Source of the DNA: Pseudomonas sp. LRP2-20
GTDB taxonomy: Bacteria > Pseudomonadota > Gammaproteobacteria > Pseudomonadales > Pseudomonadaceae
Assembly: GCF_024349685.1 (NCBI RefSeq)
Contig: NZ_AP025944.1
Location: 2,734,001 to 2,798,000 of the forward strand
Length of the DNA: 64,000 nucleotides
Direction of reading: 5' to 3'
In this document: in pieces, positions 25,748 through 33,945 of the stretch
Layout of the letters: each line of letters opens with the position of its first letter
How positions within the stretch are numbered: the first letter of the stretch is position 1
Notes under the pieces: generated by a model
Seen by the model: the letters and a program-made list of their open reading frames with translations, nothing else
Told to the model about the DNA's origin: nothing
Database searches by the model: none
Translations under genes and position numbers: made by a program

Positions 25748-26656
25748 GTGGATACCGTAGCAAAAGACAATGCCGTCTCATCGCTGACCGACACGTTGGC
25801 CAAGTTCACTGCCTATATCGGCAAGCGCCTGCCCAAGGATGTGAAGGCAAAGACTGCCAAACTGCGCGCGGCGGAAACCAATCCGCTGGCCATCGCCGTC
25901 TACGACTCGATGGCCGACAACCAGGAATATGCCGACAAGCTGAACCGCCCCAGCTGCCAGGACACCGGGGTGATCCAGTACTTCATCTCGGCCGGTGCGC
26001 GCTTCCCGTTGTTGGGCGAGATGGAAGGCATCCTGGAAAATGCCACCAAGCAAGCCACCGTCCACGGGCCATTGCGCCACAACGCGGTGGAAACCTTCAT
26101 CGAGAAGAACACCGGCACCAACACCGGCTCGAAGATCCCGTGGCTGGACTGGGAAATCATCCCCGATGCCGACTACGCCATCGTCGACGTGTACATGGCC
26201 GGTGGCGGCTGCACCTTGCCGGGTTCGGCCAAGGTACTGATGCCTGGGCAGGGCTACGAAGGGGTGACCGAGTTCGTCTTCGATGTCATCACCTCGCGTG
26301 GCGTCAACGCCTGCCCGCCGTTGCTGGTGGGGGTTGGGGTATCGACCTCGGTGGAGACCGCGGCACGCCTGTCGAAGAAGGCCATCCTGCGCGAAGTCGA
26401 TTCCAGCCACCCCAACGAAAGCGCGGCGATGATGGAGAAGCTGCTGGAAGAGGGCCTCAATGAAATCGGCATCGGTCCCCAGGGCCTGACCGGCAACAGC
26501 AGCGTGATGGGGGTGAACATCGAGTCCTCGGCGCGCCACCCTTCGACCATTGGTGTCGCCGTATCGACCGGCTGCTGGGCACACCGCCGCGGCAAGATCC
26601 GCATCAATGCCGACCTCTCTTACGACATCCTTTCCCACGAAGGTGTGATCCTGTGA
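25748..26656 (+). CDS. ttdA: L(+)-tartrate dehydratase alpha subunit
   Basis: A 302-residue subunit (E. coli TtdA 303) of the iron-sulfur class I fumarase/tartrate dehydratase family, converting L-tartrate to oxaloacetate with TtdB. The three cluster cysteines are visible in [17 protein letters not shown] and [10 protein letters not shown]. The start is GTG 25748 with AGGAG 6 bp upstream, overlapping the dctA stop. Two-subunit fumarases have the same fold, so fumarate or another 2-hydroxy diacid cannot be excluded; length and subunit split favour TtdAB. Confidence 0.88.
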   Translation: MDTVAKDNAVSSLTDTLAKFTAYIGKRLPKDVKAKTAKLRAAETNPLAIAVYDSMADNQEYADKLNRPSCQDTGVIQYFISAGARFPLLGEMEGILENATKQATVHGPLRHNAVETFIEKNTGTNTGSKIPWLDWEIIPDADYAIVDVYMAGGGCTLPGSAKVLMPGQGYEGVTEFVFDVITSRGVNACPPLLVGVGVSTSVETAARLSKKAILREVDSSHPNESAAMMEKLLEEGLNEIGIGPQGLTGNSSVMGVNIESSARHPSTIGVAVSTGCWAHRRGKIRINADLSYDILSHEGVIL

Positions 26657-27273
26657 ACAGTCCTGTGAAAAAGATCATCAGTACCCCCATCAGCGACGAA
26701 GACCTGGCCAACCTCAACGTCGGCGATGTCGTCTACCTCACCGGCCAGCTGGTGACCTGCCGCGACGTGGCCCACCGCCGGCTCATCGAGCTGGGGCGCG
26801 AGCTGCCGGTTGATCTGCGCGGCGGCGCGATCTTCCATGCCGGCCCGATCGTCAAGAAGAAAGAAGATGGCAGTTTCGAGATGGTATCCATCGGCCCGAC
26901 CACCAGCATGCGCATGGAAAAGTTCGAGAAGCAGTTCATCGAGCAGACCGGTGTGAAGCTGATCGTCGGCAAGGGTGGCATGGGGCCGGAAACCACCACC
27001 GGCTGCCTGGAGAACAAGGCGGTGCACGCGGTGTTCCCTGGCGGCTGCGCGGTACTGGCGGCCACTCAGGTCGAGGAGATCGAGCGTGCCGAATGGCAGG
27101 ACCTGGGCATGCCGGAGACCTTGTGGGTCAACCGCGTGCGTGAGTTCGGGCCGTTGATCATCTCCATCGATACCAAGGGCAACAACCTGTTCGAGCAGAA
27201 CAAGGCCCGCTTCAACGAGCGCAAGGGTGCGGTGATCGAAAAGATCAACAGCCAGGTGCGGTTCATCAAGTAG
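26653..27273 (+). CDS. ttdB: L(+)-tartrate dehydratase beta subunit
   Basis: A 206-residue partner of TtdA (E. coli TtdB 201), matching the C-terminal domain of class I fumarases. The substrate-binding segments [12 protein letters not shown] and [18 protein letters not shown] are visible, followed by [10 protein letters not shown]. The GTG start overlaps the ttdA stop by 4 bp. The operon ends with a REP pair 8 bp after the stop, which may terminate or stabilise the transcript. Confidence 0.88.
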   Translation: MNSPVKKIISTPISDEDLANLNVGDVVYLTGQLVTCRDVAHRRLIELGRELPVDLRGGAIFHAGPIVKKKEDGSFEMVSIGPTTSMRMEKFEKQFIEQTGVKLIVGKGGMGPETTTGCLENKAVHAVFPGGCAVLAATQVEEIERAEWQDLGMPETLWVNRVREFGPLIISIDTKGNNLFEQNKARFNERKGAVIEKINSQVRFIK

Positions 27274-27280
27274 CCTTTAC

Positions 27281-27389
27281 CTGTACCGGCCTCTTCGCGG
27301 GGCAAGCCCGCTCCCACAGGAACCGTGCAGCCTTGAGACTGTGATGAACCTTGTGGGAGCGGGCTTGCCCCGCGAAGAGTCCGGTACAG
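27281..27389. repeat. REPIN (inverted pair of P. putida REPs)
   Basis: Two REP units in opposite orientation: CTGTACCGGC...GCGGGGCAAGCCCGC...CTCCCACAGG and its reverse complement, separated by about 30 bases. It lies between convergent ttdB and the MFS exporter gene. Confidence 0.85.
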
Positions 27390-27401
27390 GCAATACAAGG
27401 C

Positions 27402-28955
27402 TCAATGGGCGCTACGCAAGGGCACTTCTCGCAACAACCAAGACAAGGCAAAGGCCACACTGGTAATGACCGCCGCCACCAGAAACACCCCATGCATGGC
27501 CCCGGAGAACGCCTCCAGATAGGCCTGTTGCTGCGGCACCGCCAAGGCATGCACCGCCGTCGGCGACAGGCTTGCAGCACCGCCGCTGGCAGCCGCGAAA
27601 TCACTCGGCAAGCCATCGAGCAACGCATGGGAAAACAACGCGCCGAACACCGAAACCCCCACCGAACCGCCAATAGAACGGAACAGCGTGGCTCCGGAAG
27701 TCGCCACCCCCATGTGTCGCCGATCGACGCTGTTCTGTACGGCCAGGATCAATACCTGCATGACCATGCCCAGGCCTGCGCCAAGCAGCCCCATGTACAG
27801 GTTCATCTGCCACATCGGCGTGCCCAGCTCCAGGCGGCTGAGCAGCCCCAGGGCGAACACTTGCAGCAGCGTGCCAAGGATCGGGAACACCCGGTAGCGC
27901 CCCCAGCGGCTGATCAGCCGCCCGGTAGTCGCCGACACCACCAGCAACCCTCCCATCAACGGCAGCATCTGCAGGCCGGCACTGGTGGGCGAGGCGTCCT
28001 TCACCACTTGCATGTACAGCGGCAGGAACGTCACCGAGCCGAACAGCGACACGCCGACAATCAGCCCGATCAAACCGGCGAGCACGAAGGTGCGGTGACG
28101 GAACAGGTGCAGCGGCATGATCGGTTCGGCCGCGCGGCGCTGCTCGAAGACGAAGCCGACCAGGCCGATCACGGCGAACAGCGCCAGGCACAGGATGTCC
28201 AGCGAGGCCCAGGGCAGCAGGCTGCCGCCCAGGCTGGTGATCAGTACCAGCGCGCCCAGGGTGATGGTCAGGAAGAACGCGCCGATGTAGTCGACCACAT
28301 GCTTGACCGGTGCCACGTGCGGGCGGAACACACTGCCGATCACCACGACGGCCAGCAGGCCTAGCGGCAGGTTGATGAAGAAGATCCAGTGCCAGGACAG
28401 GTGTTCGACCAGAAACCCGCCGATCAACGGGCCCACCACGGTGGCCAGGCCAAACACGCCACCGAACAGGCCCTGGTAGCGGCCGCGTTCGGCGGGCGGT
28501 ATGACGTCACCGATGGCCGCCATGGCGACCACCATCAGGCCGCCGCCGCCCAGGCCTTGTAACGTGCGGAACAGGATCAGCTGGGTCATGTCCTGGGCCA
28601 GCCCGCACAGCGCCGAGCCAAGCAGGAACAAGGCGATGGCGATCTGCAGCACGCGCTTGCGTCCGTAGAGGTCGCCGAACTTGCCGTACAGCGGCACGAC
28701 CACGGTAGAGGCCAGCAAGTAGGCGGTGACGACCCAGGACAGCCAGCGCAACCCCCCGAGGTCGCTGACGATGGTCGGCAATGCGGTGGAAACGATGGTC
28801 TGGTCCAGTGCCGCGAGGAACATGACCAGCATCAACGCGCCGAGCAACAGTGGGATGGAGGTCTGACCCGGTTCGGCCTTGACCGAGGCGGTTGCGTCAG
28901 CAGCAGTCGGTTGCATGGGGTTGCCTTGAGCCTGTGGTTGCGATTGAGCGTCCAT
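27402..28955 (-). CDS. MFS multidrug exporter, DHA2 (EmrB/QacA) type
   Basis: A 517-residue transporter with about fourteen membrane helices. Family signatures are LDQTIVSTALPTIVSDLGG in helix 1, the loop GKFGDLYGRKRV, motif C-like GLATVVGPLIGGFLVEHLSW and FFINLPLG. It should expel drugs or other lipophilic compounds using the proton gradient. The first 33 residues are a polar cytoplasmic tail. It lies 6 bp downstream of a TetR gene on the same strand, so it is co-transcribed with its likely repressor. No membrane-fusion (EmrA) gene accompanies it. Confidence 0.9.
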   Translation of the reverse strand: MDAQSQPQAQGNPMQPTAADATASVKAEPGQTSIPLLLGALMLVMFLAALDQTIVSTALPTIVSDLGGLRWLSWVVTAYLLASTVVVPLYGKFGDLYGRKRVLQIAIALFLLGSALCGLAQDMTQLILFRTLQGLGGGGLMVVAMAAIGDVIPPAERGRYQGLFGGVFGLATVVGPLIGGFLVEHLSWHWIFFINLPLGLLAVVVIGSVFRPHVAPVKHVVDYIGAFFLTITLGALVLITSLGGSLLPWASLDILCLALFAVIGLVGFVFEQRRAAEPIMPLHLFRHRTFVLAGLIGLIVGVSLFGSVTFLPLYMQVVKDASPTSAGLQMLPLMGGLLVVSATTGRLISRWGRYRVFPILGTLLQVFALGLLSRLELGTPMWQMNLYMGLLGAGLGMVMQVLILAVQNSVDRRHMGVATSGATLFRSIGGSVGVSVFGALFSHALLDGLPSDFAAASGGAASLSPTAVHALAVPQQQAYLEAFSGAMHGVFLVAAVITSVAFALSWLLREVPLRSAH

Positions 28956-28961
28956 GTGCGG

Positions 28962-29624
28962 TCAGCGGCCGTCGCCCAGGGCGTGCTGGCGGCCCGCTTC
29001 CTGCAGGCCGGCGAGGGCAAAGCTGAACAGCTGGGCAGACACCTCTTCTGCCGGCATGCCGAGGATTTCATGCAGGGTCCCGGTGGACCCGCGCGGGCCA
29101 ATCAACAGCATCGCCCAGGGAGCGGTGACACAGAGGATGCAGCGGGTCAGTGCCGGGTCGTCCCGCGGGATGGCGGTGATCTCGCTGAACAGGCCCCTGA
29201 GCAGCGACAGCTTCAGCGGTGCTTCGGCCTGCAGGTGGGCCTGGCCGTGCGGGCTGGGCGCGAGGATTTCTGCGGCCAGCACGCGCAGGTGCCAGTTGTC
29301 GCGACGCTGCGTGGCCTTGCGCACCACCAGTTCGACCAGCGCCCGCAGTTTGTCCGCCGCCGGTTGCTCGCCGAGGGTGATCCGTTGCAGGTCGCTGATG
29401 TCCAGAAAGCGCCGCCGCGCTTCGTCGAGCACGGCCAGGTACAGGCCATTGCGGCTACCGAAGTGGTAATTGATCGAGGCCAGGTCGACCTCGGCCTTGG
29501 CCGCGACGGCTTTGTTGCTGGCTTCGGCATACCCCACGGCGGCAAACAGCTCGCCAGCGGCCTGGAGGATTCGCGTGCGGGTGGCTTCGCCGTCTTTGCG
29601 CGGTTCGCGCGGTGTGGTGGCCAT
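28962..29624 (-). CDS. TetR-family repressor of the MFS exporter
   Basis: A 220-residue TetR-type repressor. The helix-turn-helix is AAGELFAAVGYAEASNKAVA followed by DLASINYHFGSRNGLY; the C-terminal domain (about 90-215) should bind the inducer. ATG 29624 is chosen; the frame is open for 21 more codons but these run into the AT-rich operator region. It is the first gene of an operon with the exporter, and an AT-rich palindrome 55 bp upstream is the obvious operator for autoregulation. Confidence 0.88.
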   Translation of the reverse strand: MATTPREPRKDGEATRTRILQAAGELFAAVGYAEASNKAVAAKAEVDLASINYHFGSRNGLYLAVLDEARRRFLDISDLQRITLGEQPAADKLRALVELVVRKATQRRDNWHLRVLAAEILAPSPHGQAHLQAEAPLKLSLLRGLFSEITAIPRDDPALTRCILCVTAPWAMLLIGPRGSTGTLHEILGMPAEEVSAQLFSFALAGLQEAGRQHALGDGR

Positions 29625-29678
29625 GATGGACTGCTCTTGAGCCGGTGTGATGAGAGGCAGCGTGACTCCGTTATAAAT

Positions 29679-29691
29679 TAAATTCAATTTA
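29679..29691. promoter_or_regulatory. AT-rich palindromic operator upstream of the TetR gene
   Basis: TAAATT-C-AATTTA is a perfect 13-bp palindrome inside a run of A/T that contrasts with the GC-rich surroundings. Its position just upstream of the tetR-exporter operon makes it the probable repressor site. Confidence 0.55.
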
Positions 29692-29890
29692 AATTTAACG
29701 ATCGAACCTGGTGGGCGACAGAAGGCGTCGCTGTACTGCGCCCGGATGGCGCACGCCGCTAGGGGAAGCGCCCCCAGTTGTGGTATACAACTCGTTAATC
29801 GACACCACCTTCGCAGGCACTCGGATGCGTCGCGGCTGGCTGGTGAATTCCTTGCACCTGCTCCTTTTACTGTGAAACGGAGATTCGAAG

Positions 29891-30211
29891 ATGACCGCCA
29901 CCGACCGTCTGAGCCTGCTGCAGTACGAGCACCTGGGCCTGGACGATGTTGCCGCTGCCGAGTTCAAGGTGGCTCTGGAGGAGCTGCGCAAGCTGGCACT
30001 GGAAGACCGTTACGAACACCCCGCCGCCCTGCACCTGGGTGATATCGCCGACGCCGAGAACCGTCGCGAGCTGGCTGAGACCAAAGGCTGGGGGATCGGC
30101 TTTCTGCAGGGGCTGACCTGCGCCAAGGCACTCTCGCAGGAGCACCTTGAAGCACTGCGCCGGGTGTTTCAGGCCGCCGCGGAGCGCGCGATCAAGCGCA
30201 TGTGCAGGTAA
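29891..30211 (+). CDS. Small helical protein of unknown function
   Basis: A 106-residue soluble protein, almost entirely helical, rich in Ala, Leu and Glu (DDVAAAEFKVALEELRKLALED; SQEHLEALRRVFQAAAERAI). GGAG precedes ATG 29891 at a suitable distance and codon usage fits the neighbours, so it is likely a real gene. I recognise no family. It stands alone between the divergent TetR gene and pqiA. Confidence 0.6.
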   Translation: MTATDRLSLLQYEHLGLDDVAAAEFKVALEELRKLALEDRYEHPAALHLGDIADAENRRELAETKGWGIGFLQGLTCAKALSQEHLEALRRVFQAAAERAIKRMCR

Positions 30212-30488
30212 GCGTGTTGAACTTGCCGCTGTTCGCAATGGATAGCGGCAATCTGCCACCACCTCGAATCCCTACGATAAGCCTGCGTTGGCAGGTCGAA
30301 CCCGCGCGGCTGCGCTGGTAACCCAACCCGTCGGTAATCTGCCCGACCGTTCGGAACTTTCTTGTCCCGCCCCGTGTTGACGAGCACATTGGCCGTTTCT
30401 CGACTTTACTGACAGGCGCTGATGCCAATCTTCACGTACCGAGCGCATTGAGTAGTGGCTTGGAGTGATGCGGTCCTTGGGGGAGACC
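30212..30488. other. Gap upstream of the pqi operon
   Basis: This 277-bp gap holds no convincing gene. GAACTT at 30354, followed after 16 bases by GTTGA, resembles an AlgU/RpoE-type envelope-stress promoter (GAACTT-N16-TCTGA) but has mismatches in the -10. A ribosome site (GGGGGAG) precedes ATG 30489. Confidence 0.35.
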
Positions 30489-31085
30489 ATGAGCCAGAGC
30501 CAGGCACTGATCATCTGTGAGTACTGCGACGCGGTGTATCAGCGTAGGCCAGTGCAAAAACATCAACAGGCACGGTGCGTCCGGTGTGGCGGGGTGTTGT
30601 ATCGCCATAAGAGCCTGACGGTCCAGCAGCGCCTGGCCCTGAGCGTCACTGGCGCGGTATTGCTGATCTTTGCCAATGCCTATCCGGTCATGACCATTGG
30701 CATGCAGGGGCTGAGCAACTCGGCGACGTTATGGGATTCGGTGCTGATCCTGAGCAGCGGCAGTATCACCTTCATTGCCCTGGTCATGGCCCTGGCCATC
30801 ATCTTTGCCCCTGTGCTGCAGATTGCCTTGCTCTGCTGGGTACTCAGCTTCGCCCTGGCCGGGCGCCGGGCGCCGGGGTTTGCCATGAGCATGCGCTGCC
30901 TGGAAGGCCTGCGGCCGTGGAGCATGCTGGAAGTCGGCTTGCTAGGCGCATTGGTGGCGGTGATCAAGCTGGCGGGCCTGCTCGAGGTGATCCCAGGCAT
31001 TGGCCTGGTCGCCCTGGCCGCACTGAGCATGCTGATCATCTACATTGCCGGGCGCGATATCCGCGACCTTTGGGAGCAGGTATGA
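30489..31085 (+). CDS. pqiA: PqiA-type membrane protein, first half
   Basis: A 198-residue inner-membrane protein of the paraquat-inducible protein A family. It has an N-terminal zinc-ribbon pair (CEYC and CVRC) and four membrane helices. In E. coli PqiA is a single two-module protein of about 417 residues; here each module is a separate gene, and this is the first. ATG 30489 is preferred over an in-frame ATG at 30465 because GGGGGAG lies just before it. It overlaps the second module gene by 4 bp. The Pqi system forms an MCE lipid-transport bridge across the envelope. Confidence 0.88.
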   Translation: MSQSQALIICEYCDAVYQRRPVQKHQQARCVRCGGVLYRHKSLTVQQRLALSVTGAVLLIFANAYPVMTIGMQGLSNSATLWDSVLILSSGSITFIALVMALAIIFAPVLQIALLCWVLSFALAGRRAPGFAMSMRCLEGLRPWSMLEVGLLGALVAVIKLAGLLEVIPGIGLVALAALSMLIIYIAGRDIRDLWEQV

Positions 31086-31726
31086 GTACGCCCGCGCTGG
31101 CAGACGAGCTGGGCCTGTGCCTGTGCCACGGTTGTGGGCATGCCTGCGAGCTGGGCCGCCACGCGCATGTGTGCGAACGCTGCGGCGCGCCCCTGCACCG
31201 GCGCAAGACCAACGCCATCGCCCGTGGCTGGGCGTTCCTGGTGGCCGCGCTGGTGTTCTATGTACCTGCCAACCTGCTGCCGGTGATGCACACCGAAATG
31301 CTCGGCAGTGGCAGCGACAGCACCATCGGTGGCGGCGTGGTGGAATTCTGGGAGCACGGCGCCTGGGACATCGCCTTGATCATCTTCATCGCCAGCATGG
31401 GCGTGCCGGCAATCAAGTTCTTTTCCCTGGGCTTGCTGCTGTTCACCGCACAACGCCGTTCGAGCTGGGCACGCCGGCAGCGCTCGCAGCTGTATCGCGG
31501 CGTCGAGTTGATCGGTTACTGGTCGATGCTCGATGTGATCGTCGTGGCGCTGGTGGCCGCATTGGTGCAGCTGCGTGGCCTGGGCACCATCGAGCCGCGC
31601 CCGGGCATCCTGTTTTTCGGCATGGTCGTGGTGCTGACCATGTTTTCGGCAATGAGCTTCGACCCACGCTTGATCTGGGATCACCCTGGCAATGATGGAG
31701 GCCGCACCGATGGCGCAAGCGAGTGA
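31082..31726 (+). CDS. pqiA: PqiA-type membrane protein, second half
   Basis: A 214-residue protein with the same plan as its neighbour: a CHGC/CERC zinc ribbon at the N-terminus, then four membrane helices (AFLVAALVFYVPANLLPVMH; IALIIFIASMGVPAIKFFSL). It corresponds to the C-terminal module of E. coli PqiA. The start overlaps the previous stop by 4 bp and its end overlaps pqiB by 17 bp, so the four genes are tightly coupled. Confidence 0.88.
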   Translation: MSTPALADELGLCLCHGCGHACELGRHAHVCERCGAPLHRRKTNAIARGWAFLVAALVFYVPANLLPVMHTEMLGSGSDSTIGGGVVEFWEHGAWDIALIIFIASMGVPAIKFFSLGLLLFTAQRRSSWARRQRSQLYRGVELIGYWSMLDVIVVALVAALVQLRGLGTIEPRPGILFFGMVVVLTMFSAMSFDPRLIWDHPGNDGGRTDGASE

Positions 31727-33350
31727 CGCGCGAAATGGGGCCGGGCAGGCAGAGGTACGCACCCGGCGCTGGAATGTTTCACTGGTGTGGATCGTGCCGA
31801 TCCTGGCGATCCTGGTCGGGGCCTCACTGGTGGTGCGCAACTGGATGCAGCAGGGGCCGGTGATTTCCATTTCCTTTCGTTCCGGCGAAGGACTGGTGGC
31901 GCACAAGACCCAGGTCAAGTACCGCAGCGTGGTGATTGGCGAAGTGACCACCGTGGAACTGGCCCCAGACCACGAAAGCGTCGTCGTCAAGGTGCAGCTG
32001 GCCAATGATGCGCGTTCGTTCGCCACCGAGGGCGCGCGCTACTGGGTGGTGCGCCCACGGATCGGTGCGGGCGGGGTGTCTGGTGTCGACACCTTGCTCT
32101 CCGGCAGTTTCATCGGCGCCGATGCCGGCGAGTCGAAAGCCTCGGAAAAGAACTTTACTGGCCTGGAGCTGCCGCCAGCGATCACCTATGGCGAGAAGGG
32201 CAAGCGTTTCGTCCTGAGTGCCAACGACCTCGGCTCCCTGGATATCGGTGCTTCCATCTACTACCGCAAGATCCCGGTGGGTGAAGTGGTGTCCTATGCC
32301 TTGCAGGACGATGGCAAGGGGGTGGACATTGGCATTTTCGTGCAGTCGCCCTACGACGCCTTTGTTACCCGTGATACGCGGTTCTGGAATGCCAGTGGTG
32401 TCGACATGCAGATTGGCGCTAATGGCTTGACGGTCAATACCGAGTCGCTGTCGTCGATCCTGGTTGGCGGGTTGGCGTTCGGCTCGCCCGATTTTGCCCC
32501 GGATGCCCAGGCCGCCGATGACCAGGCGCACTTCCAGCTGTTTGCCGATCGGGAAAGCGCGCTTTCACCACCCAACGGCCAGGGGCAGTACCTGCAACTG
32601 CGTTTCGACCAGTCCATGCGAGGCCTGTCGGTGGGGGCGCCAGTGGAGTTCAAGGGCGTGGAGTTCGGCAAGGTCACCTCGGTCAAGCTGGACTATGACC
32701 CGGTGAAGCAGATTTTTCCGGTGGTGGTGGATGCGGTGATCTACCCGCAGCGTCTCGGCCCGGTGCATCAGAAGATGCTGGCAGTGTTCAAGCACACCGA
32801 GGGTGACCTGAACGGTGCGCGCGAATTGATCGGCACATTCGTCGAGCATGGCCTGCGGGCGCAGGCGCGCAGTGGCAATCTGATCACCGGGCAGATGTTC
32901 ATTTCCCTGGACTTCCACCCGGAGGCGCCCAAGGTGGTGTTCGACAGAACTGCCGAACCCATCGTGATTCCCACCTTGCCTGGCAGCCTCGAGATGCTGC
33001 AGGAGCAGCTGCAGCATTTTGTCGAGCGCATCGGCAAGTTGCCGCTGGAGAGCATTGCCAGCAACCTCGATGGCACCCTGCGTGACCTGCGTGCCAACCT
33101 CAAGACGTTCAACAGCCAGACGCTGCCTGGGGTGAAAGCCACCCTCGACGACATGCAGAAGACCTTGAAGACGGCCAACGCGACCATCGCCGACAATTCG
33201 CCTGAGCGCGAACGGCTGGGTGAAACGCTGGACGAACTGGAACGCATGTCGCGCTCGCTGCGCGACCTGACCGACTACCTCGGGCGCCACCCCGAGTCGC
33301 TGATTCAAGGCCGGCCGAAGGCGGCCGGGGCGCAAGACTTGAGACCTTGA
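31710..33350 (+). CDS. pqiB: PqiB-type MCE protein
   Basis: A 546-residue MCE protein (E. coli PqiB 546). One N-terminal membrane helix (about 29-45, SLVWIVPILAILVGASLVVR) anchors three MCE domains (beginning near 55, 170 and 295: ISFRSGEGLVAHKTQVKYR; LSANDLGSLDIGASIYYRK; LRFDQSMRGLSVGAPVEFKG) and a long C-terminal helix (about 430-530). PqiB hexamers form a needle spanning the periplasm for lipid transfer. The start is ATG 31710 with GGAGG 8 bp upstream; ATGs at 31692 and 31695 lack a ribosome site. Confidence 0.92.
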   Translation: MAQASDARNGAGQAEVRTRRWNVSLVWIVPILAILVGASLVVRNWMQQGPVISISFRSGEGLVAHKTQVKYRSVVIGEVTTVELAPDHESVVVKVQLANDARSFATEGARYWVVRPRIGAGGVSGVDTLLSGSFIGADAGESKASEKNFTGLELPPAITYGEKGKRFVLSANDLGSLDIGASIYYRKIPVGEVVSYALQDDGKGVDIGIFVQSPYDAFVTRDTRFWNASGVDMQIGANGLTVNTESLSSILVGGLAFGSPDFAPDAQAADDQAHFQLFADRESALSPPNGQGQYLQLRFDQSMRGLSVGAPVEFKGVEFGKVTSVKLDYDPVKQIFPVVVDAVIYPQRLGPVHQKMLAVFKHTEGDLNGARELIGTFVEHGLRAQARSGNLITGQMFISLDFHPEAPKVVFDRTAEPIVIPTLPGSLEMLQEQLQHFVERIGKLPLESIASNLDGTLRDLRANLKTFNSQTLPGVKATLDDMQKTLKTANATIADNSPERERLGETLDELERMSRSLRDLTDYLGRHPESLIQGRPKAAGAQDLRP

Positions 33351-33378
33351 AAGTGACAGGCCAAAGGAGTGTCAGCTG

Positions 33379-33915
33379 ATGCATCGAGTGCGCAACCTGT
33401 GTGGGGCCAGCCTGTTGATCTGGCTGAGCGGCTGCAGCAGCACCCCGAACAATTACCACACCCTGGTCCCGGCCCAGCCGGTGCAAGGCGGTAACCAGCA
33501 CGTGCAGGTGAGCCGGGTCAGCCTGCCACCGCAGGTGGACCGCCCGCAACTGGTGGTGCGCCAGGGCAGTAGCGGGCTGGCCATTCTGGAAACGGAGTGG
33601 TGGGGCGCCAACCTGGTGGATGAGTTCCGCAGTGCCCTGCAGGACATGCTGGGCGGCCCCGTGGCCGGCCCCAGCAGTGTATTGCGGGTCGATGTACAGC
33701 GCTTCGACAGCGTGCCTGGCCAGTACGCCTCGCTTGATACCCTGTGGCGCCTGAAACGGCCAGGCGAAGCCGAAATCACCTGCCGGACCTCGGTCCAGAC
33801 GGCTGCTGACAACAGCATCAACAACCTGGTAAACGCCCACCAGGCCAACCTGCGCAAGCTGGCCGAGGCCGTGCGGGCAACGGCGGCGCCAGGCAGGCCC
33901 TGCCCAACCACATGA
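33379..33915 (+). CDS. pqiC: PqiC-type outer-membrane lipoprotein
   Basis: A 178-residue lipoprotein of the DUF330/ABC-type transport auxiliary family (PqiC, YmbA). The lipobox is LSGC with the modified Cys near residue 19. The body (HTLVPAQPV, then VSRVSLPPQVDRPQLVVRQG and WGANLVDEFRSALQDML) matches PqiC, which docks the PqiB tube at the outer membrane. AAGGAG upstream and a 28-bp gap put it in the pqi operon as last member. Confidence 0.88.
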   Translation: MHRVRNLCGASLLIWLSGCSSTPNNYHTLVPAQPVQGGNQHVQVSRVSLPPQVDRPQLVVRQGSSGLAILETEWWGANLVDEFRSALQDMLGGPVAGPSSVLRVDVQRFDSVPGQYASLDTLWRLKRPGEAEITCRTSVQTAADNSINNLVNAHQANLRKLAEAVRATAAPGRPCPTT

Positions 33916-33945
33916 TGCGGGTGAACCAGGGTACGGGGAGCCCGC

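Noticed and set aside
27351..28364. A 337-codon His/Gln-rich plus-strand frame starting in a REPIN
   Set aside because: It is antisense to the MFS exporter gene, and its composition is the reverse reading of membrane-helix codons.
30354..30380. AlgU-like promoter before pqiA
   Set aside because: The -35 GAACTT and the 16-base spacing fit, but the -10 (GTTGA) is poor; kept only as a remark in the gap annotation.
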